Shown one piece after another: positions 17,395-25,919 of a stretch of DNA of 50,669 nt. The notes below the pieces were generated by a model. It worked only from the letters and a program-made list of their open reading frames with translations. It searched no databases and was not told the DNA's origin. This DNA comes from JADFUS01 sp036653215. Lineage in GTDB: Bacteria; Bacteroidota; Bacteroidia; Bacteroidales; Rikenellaceae. The stretch lies in NCBI GenBank assembly GCA_036653215.1, contig JAVVUK010000003.1, forward strand, positions 1 to 50,669, given 5' to 3'. Position 1 is the first letter of the stretch. Every line of letters starts with the position of its first letter. Both the position numbers and the translations under genes were made by a program.

Positions 17395-19433
17395 AGTGCT
17401 ATATTGACTTTAATCTTAAAATTTGTTCCTGGCATAGGATAACATTTTACAACTTCATATTGCTGATTAAAAATGTTATTTACCTCTGCCGTAGCTCGTA
17501 AGGCTGTTTTGTTCCATGTGAAACTTTTAGATAACGACACGTCATGCGTATACCATGGCTGAGCATAATTTTCGGGGATGTTGGCTACCGACTCATATCG
17601 TTCGCCTGAGTATATGAAACTGTAATTTAAATTCCACTTTTTGTATGATGCTCCTAATATACACGAGCCATTATGCCATGGGATATATGGAATTTGTCCT
17701 CCGTAATATGCACTTGTCTTATCTGTAAAGTCTTGCGCTTTTTGATAGGTATAGCTTAGCCTTGCATTGAAGTCTACTGCTCCAAAAGCCCAAGTAGTCT
17801 GCACAGCTATGTCAACTCCTTTTATCTCTACATAACCTAAATTTATCATGGTCCATCTAAATTGGTTTGAGGTGGGCATAGCTATAATCTTATCGTCTAC
17901 TTGGTTTATATATCCATCAACTTGAATTTCAAAGGCTGTGAGCCATAGATGTTTAAAATTCTTGGTATAAGTAGCCCCTATATCATATTGGTTTGTGTAT
18001 TCAGGATTTAGGTCTTTGTTGCCTATGAAAGTATAATAAAGATCGTTGAGCGTCGGCATACGAAAGACACGTTTATAGAAAGCCCTTAAGTTAAAATCTA
18101 TATTCTTAAAAGGTTGATACGAAGCGACAACAGTAGGGGTGAAGACGTTTTTATCTTTGGTATCGGCTCCTGCTTTGTTGGTCTTATCATTCACATAAGT
18201 GTGTAACACACTGACCTGTAATTTAAATTGATCGAACCTTATGGATGTAGCTCCAGCAGTCAGAAGAGAATAACGTTGCGGATAGACAAAGTCAATAAGA
18301 TCTGCGTCTAAAGTGTTATATTGAGCATCAACAGAGATTGCAGCACTCCACCAATCAAAAATTGTGAACATATTGGCCGCCGAGAGGTAAACTTCATTTT
18401 GCTTATACCTATTATCTACATACATGGTAGATACGTCTAAACGAGGGTCTGACACATAATGCAGATAGTCGTAAGCGTATTTCCCATTTATAAGAAGACT
18501 ATAAAAAGACCCTATATTCTTACGAAAAGATCCTTGTACAAAGACATTGTCGTCCCATTGTCTATCTTGGTGTTTAAATTTGCCAGGTTCTTCTCTTACA
18601 GAGGCTCCCGGATATCCCCTTTCTGAATTATAAAGATATACCTTAGCCTTCCACTCCCCATCTTTTAAAGTCCCAAAAAATGCACCCTCAACACGCAATG
18701 ATTGGACATCTCCATTTTTACGAATTTCGGTGGTGTCGTATCCATTTTTCTTAGCATATGAAAATTTATACCTCCCTGATGTGTACATATATTCGGCACT
18801 TATAGAACTACTTACCTTATTGCTAAATTTATGTTCCCACAATATCGAGGGGTTTATTGTGGCAAAAGAACCTCCTTTTACGGCTATGTTAAGGTTGTCA
18901 CGTTTTTTATTCTTAAAAGATGGTGTTCTTGTTAACATATATATGGAACTTGCTGATGCAAAGTCTTTTGCAGGTTGAAAAATAGCACTTTTCTGTCCGT
19001 TATACATAGACACGGCTTGCATATTATCTAATGAGAAACGTCCGAGATCGACAACTCCATTTTGTGCATTTCCAAGCTCTATGCCGTCGTAAAAGACCCC
19101 TACATGGTGACTTCCCATGCTTCGTATGTTGACCGTCTTTAATCCTCCTATACCGCCATAATCTTTAATCTGGACCCCTGAGAAATAACGAACAGCATCT
19201 GCCACAGAATGGACACTCAGCTTCTCAAGCTCTACGCCCGAAAGGGTCTGCACAGGGATAACCTCCTTTTGCACCTTACTTCCGACAACTGTTACGTCTT
19301 CAAATCTTAACAATGAGTCGGTGAGATACCTCAGATCTTGCTTTTCTTGTGTCTGAGAATAGGTATATCCTATGTTTGAACACAAAGCCAAACATAGGAT
19401 ATCTCTTATTCCTCTTGAAAATAAATTATTCAC
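17391..19433 (-). CDS. btuB: TonB-dependent cobalamin receptor
   Basis: A 680-residue outer-membrane beta-barrel that imports vitamin B12 with TonB energy. After a signal peptide, a TonB-box-like segment (FEDVTVVGSKVQK) leads into the plug (VHSVADAVRYFSGVQIKDYGGIGGLKTVNIRSMGSHHVGVFYDGIELGNAQ). The barrel follows, with LNPEYTNQYDIGATYTKNF typical of BtuB/siderophore-type receptors. There is no N-terminal carboxypeptidase-like domain, unlike SusC. The start is GTG at 19433, inside the end of the upstream gene (8-nt overlap), and no ATG lies nearby. The order with btuG and the riboswitch identifies the substrate as a corrinoid. Confidence 0.92.
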   Translation of the reverse strand: MNNLFSRGIRDILCLALCSNIGYTYSQTQEKQDLRYLTDSLLRFEDVTVVGSKVQKEVIPVQTLSGVELEKLSVHSVADAVRYFSGVQIKDYGGIGGLKTVNIRSMGSHHVGVFYDGIELGNAQNGVVDLGRFSLDNMQAVSMYNGQKSAIFQPAKDFASASSIYMLTRTPSFKNKKRDNLNIAVKGGSFATINPSILWEHKFSNKVSSSISAEYMYTSGRYKFSYAKKNGYDTTEIRKNGDVQSLRVEGAFFGTLKDGEWKAKVYLYNSERGYPGASVREEPGKFKHQDRQWDDNVFVQGSFRKNIGSFYSLLINGKYAYDYLHYVSDPRLDVSTMYVDNRYKQNEVYLSAANMFTIFDWWSAAISVDAQYNTLDADLIDFVYPQRYSLLTAGATSIRFDQFKLQVSVLHTYVNDKTNKAGADTKDKNVFTPTVVASYQPFKNIDFNLRAFYKRVFRMPTLNDLYYTFIGNKDLNPEYTNQYDIGATYTKNFKHLWLTAFEIQVDGYINQVDDKIIAMPTSNQFRWTMINLGYVEIKGVDIAVQTTWAFGAVDFNARLSYTYQKAQDFTDKTSAYYGGQIPYIPWHNGSCILGASYKKWNLNYSFIYSGERYESVANIPENYAQPWYTHDVSLSKSFTWNKTALRATAEVNNIFNQQYEVVKCYPMPGTNFKIKVNIAL

Positions 19434-21009
19434 CTCTAACTACAATGTCATCCATACAGAAATATCCGGGAGTGTTCATACCATAAGAACCAACGTCTGA
19501 ACTATCCATCAAAAACTCTATTTTATTAACTTTCCCTAATGATGAAAGATCTACCTTAGTCCATTCTGTTACAATTCCTGGTGATGAAGGAGTGCGGAAG
19601 TCTGCCATATAAAAGTCTACCGAGCCTGTTTTTACGCCTGATTTGTTGTATCCTACAAATGTAAGTTTGAACCAATCTTTGTCGGTATAGCTAAACTTTT
19701 TAGCAAAGCTATCACCGTTTAACATTGATAGATAAGCATAAGTGCCATTTGTGATAAACACATGGTCTATGACTGCTTCTTTACCAACTGTTTGGAAGTC
19801 CATGTTAGAGTTTCCTCCGCCCATGCCACCTACAGAACAATAAGCAACGATAAAGGCTTGTGAACCATTATGTCCACCAAGGCTTGTTACAGGATCTTTG
19901 TAGTAAACGCTACATTGATTTTGGTAACTTGCTTCTGTCATGTCGTTGTATATTGATGGCACGAGACCGCCGCTCCAAAAATCGGTTGTGTTCATCGCTA
20001 CCGCAAGGTCAGTATTCGGGTCGTAATAAGGCATGATCTTATCTCCTGTACCTGAAGAATAAAGATTTTCCCCATATTTAGAGTTTGCATAAGTATTTGG
20101 ATCTTCAGTTGCGCTTTCAACGTCCATCGTTAAAAGTTGGAAAAGACCTGTCTTAACGTTAAGGGTAGCTATTGCAGTTGCGTTTTTGCCCACTCCGATG
20201 ATAGATATCATACCGCTTTGTTCGGCATAGCCATTTTTTTCATCCGGCGCTGTTACGTGTAGTTTTAGCCCTGTTAAAGAGACTTTCCAACCGTCAGGTT
20301 TTGAGATGGTATAACTTACAATTCCAGATTGTGTGATGTCAAATTCTTTTGTAGCTCCCAATTTCACAAATTGTTCACCTGTTGCTGCTATTGTTATTTT
20401 TAACCCTTCAGAACGAGGAAGTGTAATTTTTGAACCATCGGCAAGGGTAAATATAACCTCGTCGGTCTTTGCTTCTACTGCTTTAAAGAAAGAGTCGCCA
20501 TTTTCGCCTACCGCTTTCACAAAATTGCCATTTGCGTCTGTTATCTTCACGCCATCCACTTCCCAATACCCCTCTGCGTTAACGGTTAACTTTGGTGCTT
20601 TTGCATCTTTGCCAGAAACAGGGATTTTCTGATCAGGCTTTGCAGTGTCATATAAAAAGTCGGTCTTCCCGGCTGTTGTTATAGTCCAATAATAGATCCC
20701 TTCAAAGTCTTTTATTCCTATTACAGGAGCATCGTTTCCGTTTTTGCCGTTTGTGACAGTTATTGTTTTTCCATCACTAAATGTAATGTCATATCCCGAA
20801 GTTGTAGCTTTAACATCGGTTATCGTTTTACCATCTTTTTGTGCATCAACGATTGTCTTTAGGGACGACACGTCGGCGTTTAATTTTGTTATTTGACCTT
20901 TTATATCTTTAATTTCGTTCCATAAGCCGCTGTCGTCATAGTCGCTGCAACTTATTGCAGTAAGACCAATTGATATAATAGCAAGAATAGAGATTATAAT
21001 TCTCTTCAT
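19426..21009 (-). CDS. DUF4988/DUF4465-type surface lipoprotein, BtuH-like candidate
   Basis: A 527-residue lipoprotein (lipobox ISCS, Cys near residue 21). A short coiled-coil segment (WNEIKDIKGQITKLNADVSSLKTIVDAQ) and a repeat of IT-x-VTNGKNGNDAP type match the DUF4988/PL29 N-terminal form. The C-terminal 230 residues look like DUF4465: FWSGGLVPSIYNDMTE, GSQAFIVAYCS, GSVDFYMADFR and PGYFCMDDIVVRG. A cobalamin-binding surface lipoprotein class called BtuH is known in gut Bacteroidetes; this protein or the PKD lipoprotein of the same operon could correspond to it, but I cannot decide by eye. It is the first gene after the riboswitch and overlaps btuB by 8 nt. Confidence 0.75.
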   Translation of the reverse strand: MKRIIISILAIISIGLTAISCSDYDDSGLWNEIKDIKGQITKLNADVSSLKTIVDAQKDGKTITDVKATTSGYDITFSDGKTITVTNGKNGNDAPVIGIKDFEGIYYWTITTAGKTDFLYDTAKPDQKIPVSGKDAKAPKLTVNAEGYWEVDGVKITDANGNFVKAVGENGDSFFKAVEAKTDEVIFTLADGSKITLPRSEGLKITIAATGEQFVKLGATKEFDITQSGIVSYTISKPDGWKVSLTGLKLHVTAPDEKNGYAEQSGMISIIGVGKNATAIATLNVKTGLFQLLTMDVESATEDPNTYANSKYGENLYSSGTGDKIMPYYDPNTDLAVAMNTTDFWSGGLVPSIYNDMTEASYQNQCSVYYKDPVTSLGGHNGSQAFIVAYCSVGGMGGGNSNMDFQTVGKEAVIDHVFITNGTYAYLSMLNGDSFAKKFSYTDKDWFKLTFVGYNKSGVKTGSVDFYMADFRTPSSPGIVTEWTKVDLSSLGKVNKIEFLMDSSDVGSYGMNTPGYFCMDDIVVRGE

Positions 21010-21143
21010 AATAGTGTGTTTTTGATGATTAAATTGATTGAATTTTTAGAAATAGCAATGCCTGTCAAAGGTGTAGATACCCTTGAATAAGAGATGATTA
21101 ACTCGTGTTCATACAACATTTTTCTGTAAAAAATTATTAATAT

Positions 21144-21265
21144 GTGGCAAAGCCACCAAATAATCAGATTTTACAGCAAACGATGCAATGACGTTAAAAA
21201 GAAAAATGGAAAAACGCTGCCTTAGCTTGTTGATTTTAGCCCAAACACCCGTAGACTGTAAAATC
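21144..21265 (-). promoter_or_regulatory. Likely expression platform of the cobalamin riboswitch
   Basis: Between the aptamer and the first gene, CTGTAAAATC (21256-21265, plus strand) and GATTTTACAG (21167-21176) can pair over about 80 nt. Next, GTGGC-AAA-GCCAC (21144-21156) forms a perfect hairpin, followed on the minus strand after 9 nt by six T. These are candidates for a switching stem and a terminator-like hairpin. The first ATG is a further 135 nt away. Confidence 0.45.
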
Positions 21266-21273
21266 CAAAACAC

Positions 21274-21465
21274 AAAGGCAGGTCTTCTGACTCGTTCCTG
21301 TTTTAACGCCTTCCCAACCTAAAGGTCAGTGGCAAAGAGTGTTAAAACATCATTAATCCTCCATGTTAGAGGATTGGAACTTACAGCAGCGGGAGCTGTT
21401 GCCGATTTTCACGGCATTCCCAATTACTTCCTATTCACGAAAACGTGATTTGGAAACCATTGCGG
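21274..21465 (-). ncRNA. Cobalamin riboswitch (B12 aptamer)
   Basis: Read on the minus strand, the segment contains the conserved parts in order: GGTTTCC, the core GGGAATGCCGTGAAAATCGG with CAGCTCCCGCTGCTGTAAG, the B12 box GCCACTGACC (21324-21333), GGGAAGGC, and the closing GAGTCAGAAGACCTGCC. This is the standard cobalamin element. It lies upstream of the btuH-like/btuB/btuG operon and should reduce expression when adenosylcobalamin or a related corrinoid is abundant. Ends are approximate. Confidence 0.96.
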
Positions 21466-21468
21466 TGA

Positions 21469-21498
21469 CAAAGATATTAATAATTTTGATAACTCAAG
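21469..21498 (-). promoter_or_regulatory. Promoter of the riboswitch and B12 operon
   Basis: TATCTTTG (21469-21476, minus strand) is a clean -7 element whose start site would fall just before the aptamer. The -33 is weaker (CTTG at 21495-21498, 18-nt spacer). It lies between the MATE stop and the aptamer. Confidence 0.6.
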
Positions 21499-21519
21499 AA
21501 AAATGAATAATAGTTTTTA

Positions 21520-22869
21520 CTAAACGCTCCTTTTGCCCCATTTATAATATTTCATAAATAGTATTGATACTATTGCTAAAGAACCGCTATATATGATCTC
21601 ACTTGTCCACACCCATATCAAACCTGCATTTATCCCTTTTGCGAAAAACCATATGGCAAAAATATATAGCATAATTATTAAAGCCTCTAAATATAAGGCA
21701 AATTGGGTATATCCAGTGCCTGAGACCCCTTCAAAAAAAGGCATTGCCAAAGCAAAGGCATAGGCACTAAAGCAGATTAGGTAGACAAGTGGTATTGCAG
21801 AAACGACGATCTCCGGGTTGTCGGTATATACATTGAGACATAATTGTGGAAAAATGGCGACAAAGAGAACCAATGGTGCTGTTATGAGAAAGCTCATACG
21901 CACAACTTTCCATATGGTAGGCAACACCTCTTTTGCACGTCCCTCTCCTATGAGCCTACTTGTTAGGGTGTTGGAAGTAGCCCCTAAAGCAAAGGCAGGG
22001 ATGCTGATAAGCATAAACACGCTACGTATAACCATAGTTATGGCAAGAGGTCTCTCGCCCATACTCTCAATCATAAAAAAGAAGACTAACCACGAGCCAA
22101 AAGATAGAAATTTCTGCATGGTGGTAGATATTGAAAGGCGCAATATGTTTCTAAGGATAGAAAAGTCAAAGTGAAACCCCTCAAACAACTTATATCCTTT
22201 TATAGGATTTGTTATTCGAGTATAGAAAATGAAAAATAAAGTAGCCGATATTTCAGCACACACGGAAGCTGCTGCTGCTCCTTTTACGCCCATAGCCTCG
22301 TTAAATGGAGTTCCAAAGATAAGAGCCCAATCTAAAAGAGTGTTTACTATTGCCATCAATAACGTGGAATAGCTTATCGATTTGGTGCTTGATATTCCGA
22401 TATAGAACGAGCGAAACATGAAGTTTATAGAGGCGAAGAATATGCCATAACCCCTTACAGAAAGGTATTCTATCGACACTCTATATATGTTATCAGAGGT
22501 TATAACGCTTCTTAGAAAGACAGGGGAGAGGAAGTTTATGACGCTAAACATGAGACAAGCAAAGGCAAGGACAAAGATAAATCCATGTCCTAATATGGTT
22601 CCTATCTTACCGAAGTTAGACTCACCATATCGTCGAGCGACAATGACCTGTACCCCAACGGCAAATCCCCATGCTAAGGTTGTGAAAAAGTAGTAATAGA
22701 TGCCCGACATGGCAGAAGCTCCGAGCTCTACTTCTCCTAAACGTCCAAGAAAAGCTGTATCTGTAAGTGAGACTATCGTCTGAGCTAAGTTACCCAAGAT
22801 TATAGAATAGGCGATGTTCCATATCATCTTGTTGGAAACAGAAGAGCCTTTGAATATTGATTTTTGCAT
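21520..22869 (-). CDS. MATE-family efflux transporter
   Basis: A 449-residue inner-membrane antiporter with about 12 transmembrane helices. The N-terminal region MIWNIAYSIILGNLAQTIVSLTDTAFLGRLGEVELGASAMSG is the MatE signature, and a second copy begins near LRLSISTTMQKFLSFGSWLVFFFMIESMGERPLA. Such proteins exchange Na+ or H+ for organic cations or metabolites. An in-frame TTG three codons upstream is rejected because the ATG follows a promoter by only a few bases. It precedes the cobalamin riboswitch in the same direction, but the riboswitch has its own promoter, so a link with B12 is only positional. Confidence 0.92.
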   Translation of the reverse strand: MQKSIFKGSSVSNKMIWNIAYSIILGNLAQTIVSLTDTAFLGRLGEVELGASAMSGIYYYFFTTLAWGFAVGVQVIVARRYGESNFGKIGTILGHGFIFVLAFACLMFSVINFLSPVFLRSVITSDNIYRVSIEYLSVRGYGIFFASINFMFRSFYIGISSTKSISYSTLLMAIVNTLLDWALIFGTPFNEAMGVKGAAAASVCAEISATLFFIFYTRITNPIKGYKLFEGFHFDFSILRNILRLSISTTMQKFLSFGSWLVFFFMIESMGERPLAITMVIRSVFMLISIPAFALGATSNTLTSRLIGEGRAKEVLPTIWKVVRMSFLITAPLVLFVAIFPQLCLNVYTDNPEIVVSAIPLVYLICFSAYAFALAMPFFEGVSGTGYTQFALYLEALIIMLYIFAIWFFAKGINAGLIWVWTSEIIYSGSLAIVSILFMKYYKWGKRSV

Positions 22870-22875
22870 ATGGCA

Positions 22876-22907
22876 CAAAAGTACTTATTTTAATTGATTG
22901 GTACGAA
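22876..22907 (-). promoter_or_regulatory. Promoter of the MATE gene
   Basis: Minus-strand TACTTTTG (22876-22883) with TTCG (22904-22907) 20 nt upstream; one mismatch in the -33. It ends 6 nt before the ATG, so the mRNA may be leaderless. Confidence 0.6.
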
Positions 22908-23028
22908 TTTTAGACCACATAAGAATTTGTTTTGTGAAAAATATACTCTAAAGAGAGCGTAATATTTTCGTAATATTTTTGTATTATTTTCTTATGTGAA
23001 ATGAAATATTTACGCAACACAATACTCA

Positions 23029-23036
23029 TATTTTTG
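23029..23036 (+). promoter_or_regulatory. Candidate -7 element for the TonB receptor/beta-helix lipoprotein pair
   Basis: TATTTTTG matches TAnnTTTG, 29 nt before the ATG at 23066. A second TATTTTTG is at 22974-22981. Neither has a clear TTTG at the right distance. Confidence 0.4.
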
Positions 23037-23065
23037 TGGTGTAAAAAAGAAAATTATTGATAAGT

Positions 23066-25909
23066 ATGAGTGTTCGTAAATTTAGTTTTGTTGTTTTGTT
23101 TTTAATGGTTTGTTCTTTTGTCAACGCTGAGGCATATGTTTCTGCAAAAGGTTTTGAGATAGCTGGTGTAGTTGTCGACAAGACGACAAAAGAACCGTTG
23201 GTGGGAGCCACAATATTGGTTAGAAACTCCGAGATGGGGGCTATCACTGGCGAGAATGGGGAATTTGCGATATATAATGTGTCCAGTGGGAAGATGGTCT
23301 TAGATATATCTTATATAGGTTACGATGTCTCTATTGTAAACCTCGATCTTAGAGATAACATAAAGGATATGAAAGTGGAGCTTTTAGGATCTTCTCTTTC
23401 GATGAATGAAGTGGTGGTGATTGGCAAGAGAGCGGTGGGAAGTGTTAATGCGGTATTGAGCCGTGTTAAATATAGTCCTGTCATAGCAAACGGCATATCA
23501 CAACAACAGATAAGTAAAACTTCAGACCGAGATGCTTCGGAGGTGGTAAAACGTATTCCCGGAATAACGATACTTGGCGATAGATATGTTATCGTAAGGG
23601 GGCTTGCACAGCGTTATAACAACGTGTGGCTAAATGGAAGTCCTGCTCCGAGCACAGAAGCAGACGGACGTATATTCTCTTTCGACATACTACCGAGTTC
23701 ACAGATAGGTAGTGTCATGGTTTATAAAGCTCCAGCCCCAGAATACCCTGCCGACTTTGCAGGTGGGTTTATAGCAATAGAGACTAAAAATATGCCTACC
23801 GAGAATAGTCAAGAAATATCTATCTCCACAGGCTTTAACACAGAGACTCATTTTAATAAGATGAGGCTTGGAGCAGGAAGCAAGACCGACTTCCTATCCT
23901 TCGACAACTCTAAGCGTCCATTATCTAAAGATTTCCCTCGTACTATGCGTGGAGCCTCGCCATCTCAGATCACAAAACTCACACAAAATGGATTTAACAA
24001 CGACTGGAGCGTAAAGGAGAGAGCTCCACTTCCCGACATACGACTCTCCTATGCCATAAACAACAAGTTCGACACCAAAGGAGGTGTTGAGATTGGAAAT
24101 ATCACTTCTATAAATTACAGTAACACCAACAAATCAACCTTTGGGATGACAAATAATCGTTACGGCATTTACTCGGTAGAGTCGGACAAGCCGATACTTG
24201 TAGAGGGATATCTTGATGATACATATTCTAATGATGTTCGTGTTGGAGCCATGCACAATTGGGCTTTTAAGATAGACGGAAATAACAAAATAGAGTTCCG
24301 TAACCTCTTTAACCAACTCTCTAAAAATCGTCTTACAGAACGTAAAGGTACGAAAAACATAGGGAGCACCGCCTTTTATAACAACACAGAGATGCTTTAT
24401 AACTCACGTCTCACATATACAGGTCAGATAGCCGGAAGTCATAAACTTGGTCGTGAGCATAGTCACGACATAGACTGGAACGCCTCGTACTCTTATGCTA
24501 ACAAGAGAGAGCCTGATCGTCGCATAATCACTAATTCGGCAGGTGTGAATGACCAAGAAGAGATAGACTATAGTATGAAAACGGCAAACCAAAGCATATC
24601 TCGTTATTTCCAGAAATTAGACGATAACATATTTTCATTAAGCGTAGACTATAAGAAAAAATTCGAGAAGGGAAGTTTCAACCCCACCATCAAAGCAGGT
24701 TTATATGCCGATATGAGAGATCGCAAATATACCCCTCGTGAATTTACATATCGCTACTACAACCTAACCTTAGAAGAGAGGAAAGAATATCTATATCTTC
24801 CTTATCAAGAGATGATGGAAAATGAATATTTAGGAGCCGACAAGGTGTATATCGACGAATTATCTCGTAAGTCAGACGCTTATACGGCAGATAGCCACAA
24901 CATATCAGGATATGTTGGTTTAGACCTTCCTCTTGGCGTTTTTAACATCTATGTAGGCGCACGATATGAATATAACTACGTCAGCTTGGTGAGCAATACC
25001 TCTATGGACCCTATCAAAGATATATACCTTACAAGAAACTATCCTACAAACAACATCTTACCTTCGTTAAATGTAACATACAACATAAACAGCAAAAACC
25101 TATTAAGACTCTCTTATGGGGAGTCCTTAAATAGACCTGAATTTCGAGAGTTGTCACCTTCGATATACTATGACTTCGACACTTTTGCGGAGATAGCAGG
25201 GAACCCCGATCTTAAAACGGCACATATCCGCAACCTCGATTTCCGTTACGAGATATACCCTTCAGCAGGAGAGACTTTAAGCATAGGCGTATTTTACAAA
25301 CACTTTAGAGATCCGATAGAATGGACTTTTATAGACATGGGTGGTTCTTTACGCTACTGTTACGAAAATGCACAGTCTGCAAATAACTATGGTATTGAGG
25401 TTGAGCTACGTAAGACTTTAGATTTTCTGAAGATGCCTAACTTGTCAATTGTTTTGAATGGTGCTTACATAAAGTCTAACGTGAAATTTAGAAATGAAGG
25501 GGTCTTATATAGTTCGGATAGACCTCTACAAGGACAGTCCCCATACATTGTAAATGCAGCCCTCTTTTACCAATCAGAGAAGTTGGGTCTTATGGCAAAC
25601 TTACAATATAACATAATCGGTAAGCGCATAATAGGTATAGGCAAGTCATATAGCTCGGACGGAGATGTAAACGCCACTGTGCCTGACTCTTATGAGATGC
25701 CTCGTAACGTATTAGACCTCTCTATTTCCAAGAAAATAGGCAAATTTTGTCAGTTGCAACTTGCCATCAAGGATATTCTGTCTCAAGATCTCCTCTTTAA
25801 GCAATTTCCCAAGTTTGAGAAAGATGGAAATACTCATTCGAGAGAACAGACAACAAGACAATATAACACTGGAACAACATTCCAATTAGGATTAACGATA
25901 AAACTTTAA
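23066..25909 (+). CDS. TonB-dependent receptor with CarboxypepD-like N-terminal domain
   Basis: A 947-residue outer-membrane importer. A signal peptide (MSVRKFSFVVLFLMVCSFVNA) is followed by a CarboxypepD_reg-like domain (about residues 27-110: EIAGVVVDKTTKEPLVGATILVRNS and GAITGENGEFAI). The linker SLSMNEVVVIGKR resembles a TonB box, and the plug contains DASEVVKRIPGITILGDRYVIVRGLAQRYNNVWLNGSPAPSTEADGR. The barrel ends in an aromatic-hydrophobic strand (TFQLGLTIKL). A TTG three codons upstream is an alternative start but less likely. It is not a SusC with the usual length and has no SusD next to it; the partner is the lipoprotein 10 nt downstream. Substrate unknown. Confidence 0.92.
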   Translation: MSVRKFSFVVLFLMVCSFVNAEAYVSAKGFEIAGVVVDKTTKEPLVGATILVRNSEMGAITGENGEFAIYNVSSGKMVLDISYIGYDVSIVNLDLRDNIKDMKVELLGSSLSMNEVVVIGKRAVGSVNAVLSRVKYSPVIANGISQQQISKTSDRDASEVVKRIPGITILGDRYVIVRGLAQRYNNVWLNGSPAPSTEADGRIFSFDILPSSQIGSVMVYKAPAPEYPADFAGGFIAIETKNMPTENSQEISISTGFNTETHFNKMRLGAGSKTDFLSFDNSKRPLSKDFPRTMRGASPSQITKLTQNGFNNDWSVKERAPLPDIRLSYAINNKFDTKGGVEIGNITSINYSNTNKSTFGMTNNRYGIYSVESDKPILVEGYLDDTYSNDVRVGAMHNWAFKIDGNNKIEFRNLFNQLSKNRLTERKGTKNIGSTAFYNNTEMLYNSRLTYTGQIAGSHKLGREHSHDIDWNASYSYANKREPDRRIITNSAGVNDQEEIDYSMKTANQSISRYFQKLDDNIFSLSVDYKKKFEKGSFNPTIKAGLYADMRDRKYTPREFTYRYYNLTLEERKEYLYLPYQEMMENEYLGADKVYIDELSRKSDAYTADSHNISGYVGLDLPLGVFNIYVGARYEYNYVSLVSNTSMDPIKDIYLTRNYPTNNILPSLNVTYNINSKNLLRLSYGESLNRPEFRELSPSIYYDFDTFAEIAGNPDLKTAHIRNLDFRYEIYPSAGETLSIGVFYKHFRDPIEWTFIDMGGSLRYCYENAQSANNYGIEVELRKTLDFLKMPNLSIVLNGAYIKSNVKFRNEGVLYSSDRPLQGQSPYIVNAALFYQSEKLGLMANLQYNIIGKRIIGIGKSYSSDGDVNATVPDSYEMPRNVLDLSISKKIGKFCQLQLAIKDILSQDLLFKQFPKFEKDGNTHSREQTTRQYNTGTTFQLGLTIKL

Positions 25910-25919
25910 TTATAAAAAG

